A stretch of DNA of 64,000 nucleotides from Paraburkholderia acidipaludis NBRC 101816 (GCF_000684975.1 NZ_BAXZ01000016.1:62001-126000), one strand, 5' to 3'; positions 16,466-26,515 are shown, counted from the first letter of the stretch. Made by a program: numbers and translations. Notes: generated by a model not told the origin, from the letters alone.

Positions 16466-17527
16466 TCAACGCCCGAAAACCTCGATACATCCTCTCGGGC
16501 AGTTAGCGCTGCCCGCACCTACCGGTACGAAAATGGTCCCGTTCTCACCGGCAATCGAATGCGCGCCCTTTCCAGTGGGAACGTTGCCTATCCATCGAAC
16601 TCGGCGCGCGTCAATGATCCCGACCACGGGTCCACCGGGGTTACCTACCGCAGCCAGTACATAATGTCCCGACGCCGGGTCATACCAGATCTCGTCGGAT
16701 CCACCGACTTGCCCAAAGGTCCGGCTCACTGCGTCGGTGTCCACATTGAGCAATAACGTTCGTGCGGAAAAGCCCGCACTCACGGCATCATCACTACATC
16801 CGACAAGCAATTGGTTTCCCGGCCCCGCAGCGAGTCCGGCCGGCATGCACTTCGATACATGATCCATTCTGACAAGCCGCCCTTGCCTCGGATCCAGCAC
16901 TGCGACTCCTCCATCGGCGGGCTTATTGTCGAGCTTCGGAATCGCAACATAAACCATGCCGCTTCTCGCGTCCCAGACCGGCTGCTCGATCCCGTCGCTT
17001 GCCATGGGTAATGTGATTTTCGAACGGACGGCGTATGGTGGCCGCGATGAAATCAGCGTCACGAAAGGCGGTTCGTCGGCGTTGTTAGCGGCAATCACCA
17101 GATGATCTCGCGGATCGTACGCGAGTTCATCCACTCGTTTGACACCCCCGGTCGAAACCGATGTAACAGTGTGCGCAGCGATGTCAATAATCTTTGCACT
17201 ACTGTTTCCGTCCCCCGCCCAGACTTGATGGCCGTCGATGAGGAGCACACCGTTAGGGCCGCCACGGTCATCACTTTGCGCTCCTTCAAATCCGCCAAGT
17301 CTTGCCACGAACCTCCGATCTCGTGTGTTGACGAGGTCGACTGAGGCATTTGACCGATCAGCCAATGCGTATAGGCCACCAGCTGCAAAGCCAATATCAA
17401 AGCTCTTCAGTGGCACGCCGGGTAAATCGATTCGGCCGACGAGATGTTCCAGCCCATTCGCATGAGCGGTAACGACACACGTTGCAGAGAATATGAGTGC
17501 GCCGATAGTTGAGATGTTGAATGGCAT
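16466..17527 (-). CDS. Secreted YncE-like beta-propeller protein
   Basis: 353 residues from ATG 17527. This start is chosen because it gives a clean signal peptide (MPFNISTIGALIFSATCVV, then TAHA before NG); an in-frame Met 13 codons upstream is possible. The mature part repeats blade-like units (GGLYALADRSNASVDLVNTR, GHQVWAGDGNSSAKIIDI, SGMVYVAIPKLDN, HYVLAAVGNP). It matches the YncE/quinoprotein-amine-dehydrogenase-like propeller type. No enzymatic residues can be named. It is probably periplasmic, binding a ligand or nucleic acid as proposed for YncE. It stands alone beside IS debris. Confidence 0.75.
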   Translation of the reverse strand: MPFNISTIGALIFSATCVVTAHANGLEHLVGRIDLPGVPLKSFDIGFAAGGLYALADRSNASVDLVNTRDRRFVARLGGFEGAQSDDRGGPNGVLLIDGHQVWAGDGNSSAKIIDIAAHTVTSVSTGGVKRVDELAYDPRDHLVIAANNADEPPFVTLISSRPPYAVRSKITLPMASDGIEQPVWDARSGMVYVAIPKLDNKPADGGVAVLDPRQGRLVRMDHVSKCMPAGLAAGPGNQLLVGCSDDAVSAGFSARTLLLNVDTDAVSRTFGQVGGSDEIWYDPASGHYVLAAVGNPGGPVVGIIDARRVRWIGNVPTGKGAHSIAGENGTIFVPVGAGSANCPRGCIEVFGR

Positions 17528-17878
17528 ATTTGCACGGATAGGTTGAACAGTGCACGCAGTTGTCAAAAGCCAACAGACCGGGAAGCAACGAATCGAGATA
17601 TCGGATCAACCGGAAGCCGGGCGATATTCCGGAGGAACTGAGTCCGCAGTCCCCGACGAAATCGCAGAATCGCGACAGTCTAGACGATCAAGCCTTATCT
17701 CAACCTTAAGCGCTGCAAGACTCAAAAATTACGGGAAAAACCACTGAAAATCAGTACGTGCCATGCCCGAAAGCCAGTTACTATCCGGCGATTGATAGCG
17801 GGCGTGCGATGAAGTCATTGTTAGCCGCCTTGCGATTCCCCACACGACACTGTTCGTGCGACAGCACTACGAAACATC
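17528..17878. other. Intergenic region upstream of two divergent genes
   Basis: About 350 bp that must hold the promoters of the propeller gene (leftward) and the efflux operon (rightward). AT content is higher than in the flanks (for example 17721-17755). No convincing -35/-10 pair, palindrome or riboswitch was found. Confidence 0.35.
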
Positions 17879-19243
17879 GTGAGAAAGATCTTTTCCAATC
17901 CGGCTGTATTTTCGATTGCACTAGTCATCTCCGGATGCACGTCATACCAGCCGTTGCCGCTAACGCAACACGCCCGGCTTGCGGAGCATATCGAGAACAT
18001 CCGGCATACCCTTCCCGCGCTTGCGGGCGAGGCTGGTGCGACCGACATCGACATCACCAGACCGCTGACCGTCGCGCAGATTGGCTTGCTCGCCATACTC
18101 AACGCCCCTGAACTACAGACCGAGCGAGGTGAACAGGCGGTTGCCGAGGCCCATCTGATCCAGAGCGCGATGCTTCCCAACCCATCGGTCGGCCTCGGAT
18201 ATGCTGCGTTGCTCGGTGGCCCCGGCACCACTGGCGCATACACGGCGTCCCTTTCCCAGGACATTGCCTCGCTCGTAACCTATCGCCGACGCGTTGCCGC
18301 CGCACGCGCCGGCGTGGAACAGGTCAATGCCAATCTGCTCTGGAAAGAATGGCAGGTTGCGCAAAAGGCGCAACTTCTCGCTGTCGATCTGTACTGGGGA
18401 ATCCGTTCGATCTCCGCCATGGAAGAGGAACTCGCCCTGGTATCGCGAACGACTTCCGACGTGCGCACCGCGGTCGCCGCCGGCGACATGGGCCTTGCCG
18501 ATCTCGCCCCCGTGCAGGATTCAAGGGCCACGACCGAGCGGTCGCTCGCATCGCTGCGCGAATCACAGTCGGCCAACTGGCAGAGCCTCGATGCGCTTCT
18601 CGGCATGAAGCCCGAGGTCCGGTTTGCCATTGCCAAACCCAACCTTCCCGCCCTTCCCGCCGATTCCGACGCGCTGGTAGCCAATGTCCAAAGCCGACGC
18701 CCAGATCTGGTTGCACTTCAGCTTGGTTATCGCTCTGCCGACGAAAGCGTGCGAGCAGCCATCCTCGGACAGTTTCCCGCACTGGTGCTGGGAGGAACCT
18801 GGGGCTCGGATACGTCGGACATCAGATCAGCCGGCCCGGTAGCAACCTTCGACCTGCCCATTTTCGACCGCAACCAGGGGCAGGTCGCACAGACACAGGC
18901 AACCCGCCTGCTCCTGCATGAACAGTATCAGCAACAACTCGACGATACCGTCAGCAGCATTCTCGGCCTCCAGGCGAAAAGTCAGCGCATCGCCGCGACT
19001 CTTGAGACTGCCACGCAGGCAGCAATGTCCGCCCAATCTCACGCCAATACGGCAAGGAGTGCCTACGAAAGCAGAGATATCGACCAGCGTACGCTTACCG
19101 ACTACGAAACGACCTCACTGCAGAGAACGACCGAGGTGTTCGACCTCGAACGCGGACTCGACGAAGCGCGCGTCGCGCTCGCACTGGAACTGGGTCTCGG
19201 ACTACCCTCGGCCCGCATTGCCCCGCTTGATCAAACGAGGTAA
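17879..19243 (+). CDS. TolC-family outer-membrane efflux lipoprotein
   Basis: 454 residues from GTG 17879, the only start that gives a lipoprotein signal (FSIALVISGC, cysteine at 20). Two OEP repeats follow with long coiled-coil helices (RRVAAARAGVEQVNANLLWK, SAQSHANTARSAYESRDID). LPALPADSDALVANVQSRRPDLVALQLGYRSA is split between the helical pairs as in TolC/CusC. The protein would form the outer-membrane duct of the pump encoded next. It is six bp from the adaptor gene, so the three form an operon. Confidence 0.88.
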   Translation: MRKIFSNPAVFSIALVISGCTSYQPLPLTQHARLAEHIENIRHTLPALAGEAGATDIDITRPLTVAQIGLLAILNAPELQTERGEQAVAEAHLIQSAMLPNPSVGLGYAALLGGPGTTGAYTASLSQDIASLVTYRRRVAAARAGVEQVNANLLWKEWQVAQKAQLLAVDLYWGIRSISAMEEELALVSRTTSDVRTAVAAGDMGLADLAPVQDSRATTERSLASLRESQSANWQSLDALLGMKPEVRFAIAKPNLPALPADSDALVANVQSRRPDLVALQLGYRSADESVRAAILGQFPALVLGGTWGSDTSDIRSAGPVATFDLPIFDRNQGQVAQTQATRLLLHEQYQQQLDDTVSSILGLQAKSQRIAATLETATQAAMSAQSHANTARSAYESRDIDQRTLTDYETTSLQRTTEVFDLERGLDEARVALALELGLGLPSARIAPLDQTR

Positions 19244-19248
19244 TCACG

Positions 19249-20292
19249 ATGCCTCTCAAACCCCTTGCCATCCTCACATTAGTCATGTTTTCAGCGCGTT
19301 GTCTGGCAGATGCACCAGGTCCCGCGCCCAGTGTGCTTGTCACGACCACCACACTGCACCACGCGAGCTTGCCGCACACGATCGATGCCTACGGCGTTGC
19401 GCAGATCCCCGCGCAGGCAATCCATAGTGTAACGGCCACTACATCGCAAGCCGTGAAAATAATTTTCGTCCGGGAGGCCGAGCAGGTCGACGCCGGCGCG
19501 CCACTGGTACAGCTTGCGCCAAGCCCACAGACGACAGCGGGCTACACGCAGGCTCAGTCGGCGGCACGCGTCGCGGAGCAATTAGCGTCGCGTACCCGCC
19601 AGCTGTTCGCTCAACACCTGGCGACAGCCCAGCAACTCGCGGACGCGCAGAAGTCCGCAAGCGACGCCCACGCAAACCTCGCTGCACTCACTGCCGACAG
19701 TGCCGGTGCGATTACGATCATAAGGTCACCTTACAAGGCGATCGTCGTGCACGTTGCGGCGACCGCTGGCGCGCTCGCGTCGGCGGGTACGTCTCTGGTC
19801 GAGCTCGCCAGGCCCGACGGCCTCGTCCTGAAGGTCGGTCTCGTGCCGCCCGCCGCGGTCGAGGTCAACCCCGGGAATCCGGCACAGATATCGGCCACTG
19901 GCCCGGGGAGGACGTGTTCCGGCACCGTCCGGCAGCGCGGCGCACTGATCGATCCGGCAACGGGTCTCGTCCCGGTGGAGATCGCGGCAAGCGCGAATTG
20001 CCTCCTCTCGGGAGAAACCGCACGGGCCACCATCACAGTCGGCAATCTGGAAGGGTATGTCGTGCCACACGCGGCGATTCTGGTCGACGACAAAGGGCAT
20101 CCGTATATTGTGCAAGCCAATGGCATGACCGCCCGGAAGGTGGCCGTGACGATCGTCGGCATTCACGGCAAGGAAGATGTCGTCGCCGGCGACGGGCTGA
20201 ACGCTGAACAGCCTGTCGTGCTGTCCGGCAACTATCAGCTCGACGACGGCGACCGGATTCGACTCGCTCCGTCCGACGCGGGGGCCCAATGA
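19249..20292 (+). CDS. RND efflux periplasmic adaptor (HlyD/MFP family)
   Basis: 347 residues. The signal peptide is about 1-20 (LAILTLVMFSARCLADA). A split lipoyl domain (IHSVTATTSQAVKIIFVREA, IRSPYKAIVVHVAATAGALA) flanks a helical hairpin (AEQLASRTRQLFAQHLATAQ). Beta-barrel and membrane-proximal domains follow (GNPAQISATGPG, GLVPVEIAASANC, VVPHAAILVDDKGHPYIVQ). It joins the inner-membrane pump to the outer-membrane channel. The stop overlaps the pump start as ATGA. Confidence 0.87.
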   Translation: MPLKPLAILTLVMFSARCLADAPGPAPSVLVTTTTLHHASLPHTIDAYGVAQIPAQAIHSVTATTSQAVKIIFVREAEQVDAGAPLVQLAPSPQTTAGYTQAQSAARVAEQLASRTRQLFAQHLATAQQLADAQKSASDAHANLAALTADSAGAITIIRSPYKAIVVHVAATAGALASAGTSLVELARPDGLVLKVGLVPPAAVEVNPGNPAQISATGPGRTCSGTVRQRGALIDPATGLVPVEIAASANCLLSGETARATITVGNLEGYVVPHAAILVDDKGHPYIVQANGMTARKVAVTIVGIHGKEDVVAGDGLNAEQPVVLSGNYQLDDGDRIRLAPSDAGAQ

Positions 20293-23200
20293 GCTTTGCC
20301 ACCTGGCTTCAGCGCTATCGGCTTCCGGTACTCTGTGTGGCCTTCGTGCTCGCGCTCGCCGGCGTGTATGCCACCGTGAATTTGCCGGTAGGACTGTTTC
20401 CCGTCACCAGTTTCCCCCGCATCCGCATCGAGGTGGATGCGGGCAGCATGCCCGCCAGACAGATGCTCGTCGACGTGACGGAACCTCTGGAGACGGCCGC
20501 ACGTGCGGTGCCCGGGGCCGTGGACGTTTCGTCGACAACCTCGCGAGGATCGGCTGAGATCTTCGTCGACTTCCCGTGGGGATTCGACATGAATCAGGCA
20601 TTGCTGAGCGTTGACGCAGCCTTCGCGCAGCGCATGCCCGATCTTCCCCAGGGAACAGCCTATAGCGCGATCCAGATGAGCCCGAACATCATCATGCCGT
20701 TTGTATCGTACGCACTGGTTTCCGGAAGTATTCCGTCCTCTGAACTGCGGCAGATCGCGTACTACCAGATCAGACCGCTGTTGACCGGCATAGCCGGTAT
20801 TCGACGCATCGGCGTGCTGGGCGGCAAGACACCCGAGGTGCAGGTCTCAGTCGAGCCGCAAACACTCCAGGCCTATGGTCTTACGCTGGCCGACGTCACC
20901 CGCGCCCTGTCGGATACCAACACCGTCACGGCGGTTGGCCGGCTGGAGGATGACGATCGGCTCTATCTTGCCGTCGGCAACAATGCGTACACTTCGCTCG
21001 ACGCGGTACGCAAGGTGACGATCCAAACGGGTAAAGGGGGGGTCGTGCCCCTCGCGCAGATTGCGCGGATCAATATGGGATCGGAGCCTCAATGGCTGCT
21101 CGTGAGCGATAACGGTCATCCCGCGGTCACGTTCGACATATTTCAGCAGGATCATTCGGATTCGCTGGGCCTCGCGAAGCAGGTGACGCAGCGCCTCGAT
21201 GCGTTTATGAAAACGCAGTCGAAAGAGATTCACCTCTACAAATGGTACGACCAGACCCAACTTGTCCGCTCGTCGATTTCAGCTCTCGAGGAAGCCATCG
21301 CCATCGGTCTCGTCTTCGCTGCAGGCGTGCTTTTCGCTTTCCTCAGAAACTGGCGCGTCACCGCGGTGGCCATGATCATCGTACCGATGTCCGTGCTGTG
21401 CAGCATTCTGATCCTGTCAATGTTCGGGATGACCTTGAACATCATGACGCTCGGCGGCATAGCTGCCGCCATCGGACTGCTCATCGACGACGTAATCGTC
21501 ATGATCGAGCACATTGCCCGCCGCGCCGGCGCCCCGGATCAGCAAAACCCCGATGCAACCGTGCTTAAGGCCGCACGGGAATTTCTCTCTCCCCTGCTCG
21601 GCTCGTCACTCGCCACCACCATCATTTTCATTCCGCTCGCCTTCCTTTCCGGCGTCACCGGTGCGTTTTTCAAGTTCCTGTCGTTGACGATGGCGGTGTC
21701 GCTGATCATTTCCTTCATGCTCACCGCATTCGCCTCGCCGCTGCTCGCGCGGATGCTGATCGACTTCAGTAAATGGTCGGATCCGGGCCACGGCAGACAG
21801 ACGCGGGCGCGGCAAGTTCATGCGCGGCTGCTCGACCAGCTGTTTCGCAGTCCCTGGCTGATTGCTCCTGGCCTGCTCGTTCTCGCTGGTGTCGGTTATG
21901 TGGCTTACCATCACGTCGGCACGGGTTTTCTGCCCCGCATGGACGAGGGCGGCTTCGTGCTCGACTACAACACCGCACCTGGCACGTCGCTGAGCGAAAC
22001 CAACCGCGAACTCCAGCAGGTCGAGGCGCTGCTCAAACAAAGCCCCTACGTGGATACGTACTCGCGCCGCACCGGAGGAGGACTGGGGGGCGATCTCACG
22101 GAAACCTATCAGGGCGACTTCTTTGTTCATCTCGTGGATCCCTCAAAACGCCCCGACATCTGGAAAGTCATGGACGGCATATCCGGTGATATTGCCCAGC
22201 TCGTGCCCGGAATCGATTTCGACGCCCACCAGTTGATGGACGACATGATCGGCGACATGGTGGGCCGTCGGCAACCCGTCGTGGTGCAACTGAGCGCAAA
22301 GGATCCGGATGTCCTCGATGAAGTCGCGAAGAAGGTGGCTGACTCCATCCGCAAGGTTCCGGGCATCGAGCCGGCATCAGTGAATGACGGTGTGATCCCC
22401 GCTGGCGACGCGCTCGAGATTCACGTCGATCCAGCAGCAGCGTCCCTCAAGGGAATGACATCCGCCGATGTCGAGGCACAGGTCTACCATTATCTGAACG
22501 GCAAGGTGGTCACCCGTTACCTCGGTACAACACAGGATGTCGGGGTCAGGCTTTGGCTGGACGCGCCGCATGACCCGATCTACAGGGACCAGCTCGGCGA
22601 ACTCCCGATCACTACGCCGGACGGTCAGCTGTTTCCGCTTGGCACGGTGGCAACCGTGCAGTTCGTTTCCGGACAACCGCAGCTGACGCGTGACAATCTC
22701 GCCCAGATCGTCGCCGTCACGGCGCAGATCGGCGGGTCGCATGACCTGGGTTCAACCATTGCCACCGTCGGGCAGGCGCTCGACCAACCCGGCATCGTTC
22801 CGCCCGGCGTGACCTATACGTTCGGTGGCGCCTGGCAGCAACAGCAGATGGCGGCCCGGGGAATGATCAAGGTGTTCGCGGCGGCGGTCGCCGCGGAACT
22901 GGTTCTCCTGCTCTTTCTGTACCGGGAACTGGCCATTCCGCTGGTCATCATGGCCACCTCGCTTATTTCGACCGGCGCCGTGTTCATCGGCCTCTGGCTG
23001 ACCGGCGTCGAGCTGAACATTACGGCCATGATGGGCATGGTGATGATCGTCGGCATCGCGACGGAGATGGCGATTTTTCTCGTTTCGGAGTACCAGATGC
23101 TGCGCAGAGGGATGAGCGCGAGCGTCGCAATACAGGAGGCGGCGCTCAATCGGCTTCGTCCGATCCTGATGAGCACGCTCGCGATGATATTCGCGCTCGT

Positions 23201-23363
23201 TCCGTTAGGTGCTTCAATCAGCGGATCGGGTGATCAGATGCTGCAGCCGCTGGCTATCGCGATTATTTCGGGGGCGCTCGTGCAGTTGCCGCTTGTACTG
23301 CTCGCCATGCCTGTGACAATTGGTCTCCTCGGGCGCAACCGTGTCCGGAAGGAGGAGTCGTGA
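20289..23363 (+). CDS. RND efflux transporter permease
   Basis: 1024 residues, the normal AcrB/CusA size. TM1 (VLCVAFVLALAGVYATVNL) is followed by a large periplasmic loop. TM4 carries GLLIDDVIVMIEH with the paired proton-relay Asp residues. The second half repeats the pattern. In TM10 the sequence is IVGIATEMAIFLVSE, with Glu instead of the Lys of AcrB-type drug pumps. Heavy-metal exporters such as CusA also use a Glu there, so metal or another substrate is possible. The operon contains no regulator that would reveal the substrate. Confidence 0.9.
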   Translation: MSFATWLQRYRLPVLCVAFVLALAGVYATVNLPVGLFPVTSFPRIRIEVDAGSMPARQMLVDVTEPLETAARAVPGAVDVSSTTSRGSAEIFVDFPWGFDMNQALLSVDAAFAQRMPDLPQGTAYSAIQMSPNIIMPFVSYALVSGSIPSSELRQIAYYQIRPLLTGIAGIRRIGVLGGKTPEVQVSVEPQTLQAYGLTLADVTRALSDTNTVTAVGRLEDDDRLYLAVGNNAYTSLDAVRKVTIQTGKGGVVPLAQIARINMGSEPQWLLVSDNGHPAVTFDIFQQDHSDSLGLAKQVTQRLDAFMKTQSKEIHLYKWYDQTQLVRSSISALEEAIAIGLVFAAGVLFAFLRNWRVTAVAMIIVPMSVLCSILILSMFGMTLNIMTLGGIAAAIGLLIDDVIVMIEHIARRAGAPDQQNPDATVLKAAREFLSPLLGSSLATTIIFIPLAFLSGVTGAFFKFLSLTMAVSLIISFMLTAFASPLLARMLIDFSKWSDPGHGRQTRARQVHARLLDQLFRSPWLIAPGLLVLAGVGYVAYHHVGTGFLPRMDEGGFVLDYNTAPGTSLSETNRELQQVEALLKQSPYVDTYSRRTGGGLGGDLTETYQGDFFVHLVDPSKRPDIWKVMDGISGDIAQLVPGIDFDAHQLMDDMIGDMVGRRQPVVVQLSAKDPDVLDEVAKKVADSIRKVPGIEPASVNDGVIPAGDALEIHVDPAAASLKGMTSADVEAQVYHYLNGKVVTRYLGTTQDVGVRLWLDAPHDPIYRDQLGELPITTPDGQLFPLGTVATVQFVSGQPQLTRDNLAQIVAVTAQIGGSHDLGSTIATVGQALDQPGIVPPGVTYTFGGAWQQQQMAARGMIKVFAAAVAAELVLLLFLYRELAIPLVIMATSLISTGAVFIGLWLTGVELNITAMMGMVMIVGIATEMAIFLVSEYQMLRRGMSASVAIQEAALNRLRPILMSTLAMIFALVPLGASISGSGDQMLQPLAIAIISGALVQLPLVLLAMPVTIGLLGRNRVRKEES

Positions 23364-23464
23364 ACTGCGTACTTGATCGGGTGGCCGGAAGTCGGGCACC
23401 GCAAACGGTCAACGTAGGGCGCCCCCTGCAAGCAGTGCCACGCGAGGCGCCTTCGGTACAACTC

Positions 23465-24340
23465 TCAATATACCGAATCCATTCCCGGCGGGCGGTGCTT
23501 GAAACGTCGGTGCACCCAGTAATACTGCTCTGGAAACCTAATGATCTGCTCCTCGAGAAACGCATTCATGCGTCGCGCGTCGACCTCGTCATTCCCCGAC
23601 GGGAAATCTGCAAGTGCTTCGAAAATTGTCAGCTTGTACCCCTGATACTTCGGAAGCACCTCCGTCACGAACGGTACAACCCGCGCGCCGCCCAGTCTCG
23701 CCAGCCGCGAAACAGCCGTGAGTGTGCACGCGGGAACATCGAAAAAGGGCACAAAGACCGAACCGTCGACACCGTGGTCCATGTCCGCTGCAAGCATGAC
23801 GGGCTTACCGGAACGCAGCAAGCCAACAATCTTTCGTGCACTGGTCGCGCGTTCAATCATTTCGGCGCCGAACCGACCACGTTGCCGCCTGGCCAGATCG
23901 CATAAGACCGTGTTCGACATACGTGTGTACAGTGAGGCCACAGGGTAGCGGGTTGAGTAGAGCATGCAGCCGACCTCAATGCCTACAAAATGAAAGCCCA
24001 TGAAGATGGTGGGTGGTGCAACTTCGTCATCGAGATCGATCCTGCTCTCGATTTGCACGATGTCCCGCACCGACTGGGCATTGCCAAACCACTGAATGCC
24101 TCTCTCAAGATAGCTGCGAACAACATGGCGAAAATGAGCTCTTGCGAGTCTCCGCCGCTCACATCCGCTCTTCTCCGGGAAGCAGAGATGCAGGTTCACA
24201 TGGACAATATGCTTGCGGCGGCTCGGCAGCGCATACAACGCAGTACCAACACCCACCCCGAGCCGCGCTACGAACCCATAGGGAAGTACGGAGAGTATGC
24301 GCAGCAATGTCACGATAAGCGCACGATTGAAGTGTTTCAA
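23465..24340 (-). CDS. Lipid A biosynthesis lauroyl/myristoyl acyltransferase family (LpxL/HtrB-like)
   Basis: 291 residues. The N-terminal membrane anchor RALIVTLLRILSVLPYGFV is followed by the HX4E catalytic motif as GFHFVGIE. DMDHGVDGSVFVPFF and the C-terminal QYYWVHRRFKHRPPG are typical of the family. Such enzymes add a secondary acyl chain to Kdo2-lipid IVA at the inner membrane. The gene is isolated and faces the RND operon tail to tail, so it may be an accessory copy that modifies lipid A. Confidence 0.85.
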   Translation of the reverse strand: MKHFNRALIVTLLRILSVLPYGFVARLGVGVGTALYALPSRRKHIVHVNLHLCFPEKSGCERRRLARAHFRHVVRSYLERGIQWFGNAQSVRDIVQIESRIDLDDEVAPPTIFMGFHFVGIEVGCMLYSTRYPVASLYTRMSNTVLCDLARRQRGRFGAEMIERATSARKIVGLLRSGKPVMLAADMDHGVDGSVFVPFFDVPACTLTAVSRLARLGGARVVPFVTEVLPKYQGYKLTIFEALADFPSGNDEVDARRMNAFLEEQIIRFPEQYYWVHRRFKHRPPGMDSVY

Positions 24341-24545
24341 AGCCCGTCCCTTATTGATGGCAAAGTCTCGAACGCAAGATCATATACGACGCAGACGAGC
24401 CTCCAGTCTATCGCTGTTTCATTCGCGTGCTTTCGTTCCAGTCCGACATGCCATAATCGAATCGAATATTTATCGGAGTGCATGTACGACTGAACGGACG
24501 CAACGGTCCGGGCAATCTCGTCGAACGCACTGCCGTGAAAACCAC

Positions 24546-25130
24546 CTAGTCCCGGCCGCCCCCCGTCTGCCGGCCGACCGGTTCGCTTGACCAACCAGAA
24601 AGGCCGACATGGAGCAGCACAAGTCTGCGCCGCATGCAGTGCTTTGAAACGGATACAGTGGGTGAGGCACCGTCGTAAAAAACGGCGTCCCGGTTTGCCA
24701 AAGCACGATCAAAAGCCCGTCGAGCAACGATCTTTACCCACACCACCGAGGCCACGATCAGGGAAATAGCGTAGAGCCTGAACGACTCGGGGAGTTGAAG
24801 TCCTGTCGATTTATTTGAAATCGCTGCCGGGACGAAGAGGATTAACTGGATGCAAATTGCCGAAAGCGAAGCCACGAAAAGGTGGGTGCGGAAAATACGA
24901 ATCAACCTGGCACTCTTGTCATAGCGCACGGACACTCTTCCTGATGCTTGTTCGGCGACCGGATGGCACAGCTCAAACCCCGGCTGCAATTCGCAGTTCG
25001 AAATATGCACTGGTATGAAGAAAAATCTTTCCCCAACGCATACCGTCCAACAATAACACCGGAAGCTTAAGGTACGCTGAGCTGCCTCCTCCGATCGAGT
25101 GATTGTTTTCTTACTGTTCCATCTGTTCAT
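24546..25130 (-). CDS. Hypothetical membrane protein, doubtful
   Basis: A 194-codon frame whose centre (roughly codons 70-150) has two hydrophobic stretches, LFVASLSAICIQLILFV and YAISLIVASVVWV. Basic stretches lie on either side (RYDKSARLIRIFR, KIVARRAFDRAL). The two ends look like random translation. It lies upstream of and co-directional with the acyltransferase. Either a real small two-helix membrane protein starts inside this frame, or it is a decayed gene. No family is recognised. The rest of 24341-25290 shows nothing else. Confidence 0.3.
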   Translation of the reverse strand: MNRWNSKKTITRSEEAAQRTLSFRCYCWTVCVGERFFFIPVHISNCELQPGFELCHPVAEQASGRVSVRYDKSARLIRIFRTHLFVASLSAICIQLILFVPAAISNKSTGLQLPESFRLYAISLIVASVVWVKIVARRAFDRALANRDAVFYDGASPTVSVSKHCMRRRLVLLHVGLSGWSSEPVGRQTGGGRD

Positions 25131-25290
25131 GTTGGCGTTCGCGCAGGCGCTTTCCGCGGACCGTCCATTTTTTTATTCAGCATTCTCAGCACAAACCGCT
25201 CGCTTCGTCCGAACCACTCATCGCTCAGACACGCCGCCAAATGGCGAGCCGAGGCCATCTTCGCATCGGGAATCTGCGGCGGCACACCTG

Positions 25291-26232
25291 CTATGACGCA
25301 AGTGGCCTTGTCGCGCTCAGGAATGCTGTGCGTATGGCGAAGGATTGCTGGCCTGAAGTGAGAAGCGGACGTAATGCTTGCTCAATGCGTTGGGCCTCTT
25401 CTCTGGTGAACGTATTGTAAAGCAACTCTCCAAGAGGCGGGGCCCATGGGAAAGGCGGATTTTTCAGCAGAACATCCCACGACGTGGTGGGCGAAGGACC
25501 TACGTCGATATGAAATTCCATGTGGATGTCTGTAAACCCGGCATCCATGGCATAGCGCACCAGGTCTCGTTCGTTATAGTTGGTGACCGGATTCGCTGCG
25601 ATACCTTCGTCGGTGCCGGGAAGGTGCGTGATTTTCCAGCGATAAAGCAGACGGGAAATATGATCGTCAGTACCGGCCGGAAGCGCGTCGACCGTCTTCT
25701 TCAAGGCAACTACGTCGAGCGCGTCGTCACGGCAGATAGGCTCGGCGATGGAAATCCGCCCGCCAGGCTTCACGACACGGTAAAACTCGCGCAGCACGGC
25801 GAGTTTGTCGGGTAGATAGGCCAGCACCGCACGGGTCGTAACAGCATCGACGCTGGCGTTTCCAATGCCCTCAAGCGCCTCGGCTGAGCATTGGGTAAAA
25901 GTGCACTGTGCTCGAACCCCGCATTGGATCGCGGTTGCTTCGGCATGCTCAAGCAACGTAGAGGAAATATCAATCAGGATCGTTTGCAGAGAGGGGCCGA
26001 TGCGGTCTATCGCGCGAAACGCAACAAGGCCATCGCCCGTGCCAACGTCGACAAGGGTCATGCCTGCCTCAAGCCTGGCGCCGTCGATGACACGATCGGC
26101 ATATCGACTGATATCGGCACGGAAAGCCCGCTCGTGGACGGGATCACCGGCAAACCGCTCGCGCAGAAGCCAATTGGCCCAAAGGTCGGATTGCACACCT
26201 TCTCGCTTGGTGTTCATCGATTGCAGGTCCAC
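25291..26232 (-). CDS. SAM-dependent methyltransferase (class I)
   Basis: 313 residues. Motif I is LVDVGTGDGLVAFRAI (about 60-75), with the acidic loop ILIDISSTLLEHAEA, motif for AdoMet contact TQCSAEALE, and post-motif REFYRVVKPGGRISIAEP. This is the UbiE/Methyltransf_11 type. The long C-terminal half (NYNERDLVRYAMDAGF, FTREEAQRIEQALRPLL) resembles small-molecule methyltransferases. No pathway partner is adjacent, so the substrate is unknown. The start may be Met6. Confidence 0.85.
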   Translation of the reverse strand: MDLQSMNTKREGVQSDLWANWLLRERFAGDPVHERAFRADISRYADRVIDGARLEAGMTLVDVGTGDGLVAFRAIDRIGPSLQTILIDISSTLLEHAEATAIQCGVRAQCTFTQCSAEALEGIGNASVDAVTTRAVLAYLPDKLAVLREFYRVVKPGGRISIAEPICRDDALDVVALKKTVDALPAGTDDHISRLLYRWKITHLPGTDEGIAANPVTNYNERDLVRYAMDAGFTDIHMEFHIDVGPSPTTSWDVLLKNPPFPWAPPLGELLYNTFTREEAQRIEQALRPLLTSGQQSFAIRTAFLSATRPLAS

Positions 26233-26436
26233 TAGAATGCCTGGAAATTCGCTGGATAGGCCGATCCCATTCAGGACCGAAACAAAGCGTTGTTCGGAGG
26301 GTTGTTTTGTAAACCTGAACTATATCGGCCAGAACTTATGGCAACCTTAAGGGCTCCGTCCGTACTGGCGATGCTCATACCTTGAGCTGCGCGCGGCAGC
26401 TTCGCCATCCCGACTGAGATGCTTAATGCCGCTCGC

Positions 26437-26508
26437 GAGCCGTATGCGGGAAAACTCGCACGCACGGTTCTTCGGGGGCCGCGTTTCCGGGAGGAAGCGC
26501 GGCTACCC
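26437..26508 (+). ncRNA. Group II intron 3' end (domains V and VI), remnant
   Basis: 26437-26470 is a 34-nt domain V: GAGCCGTATGCG, a GAAA-containing loop, and CGCACGCACGGTTC. It keeps the AGC catalytic triad and the two-part stem typical of bacterial introns. About eight bases on, 26479-26502 folds into a domain VI-like hairpin (CCGCGTTTCC-GGGA-GGAAGCGCGG) followed by CTACCC, a usual intron 3' end. No reverse-transcriptase reading frame lies upstream, so this is a 5'-truncated intron. It abuts the end of the IS5-family transposase. Confidence 0.8.
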
Positions 26509-26515
26509 TCCCGAC

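Noticed and set aside
16227..16490. 87-codon minus-strand frame between the IS3 remnant and the propeller gene
   Set aside because: No start signal and no family resemblance; overlaps the propeller gene end.
23364..23464. Terminator between the RND gene and the acyltransferase gene
   Set aside because: No stable stem followed by a T-run was found in these 101 bp.
26271..26465. Small minus-strand protein next to the methyltransferase
   Set aside because: It is the antisense of the group II intron domain IV-V region and not protein-like.
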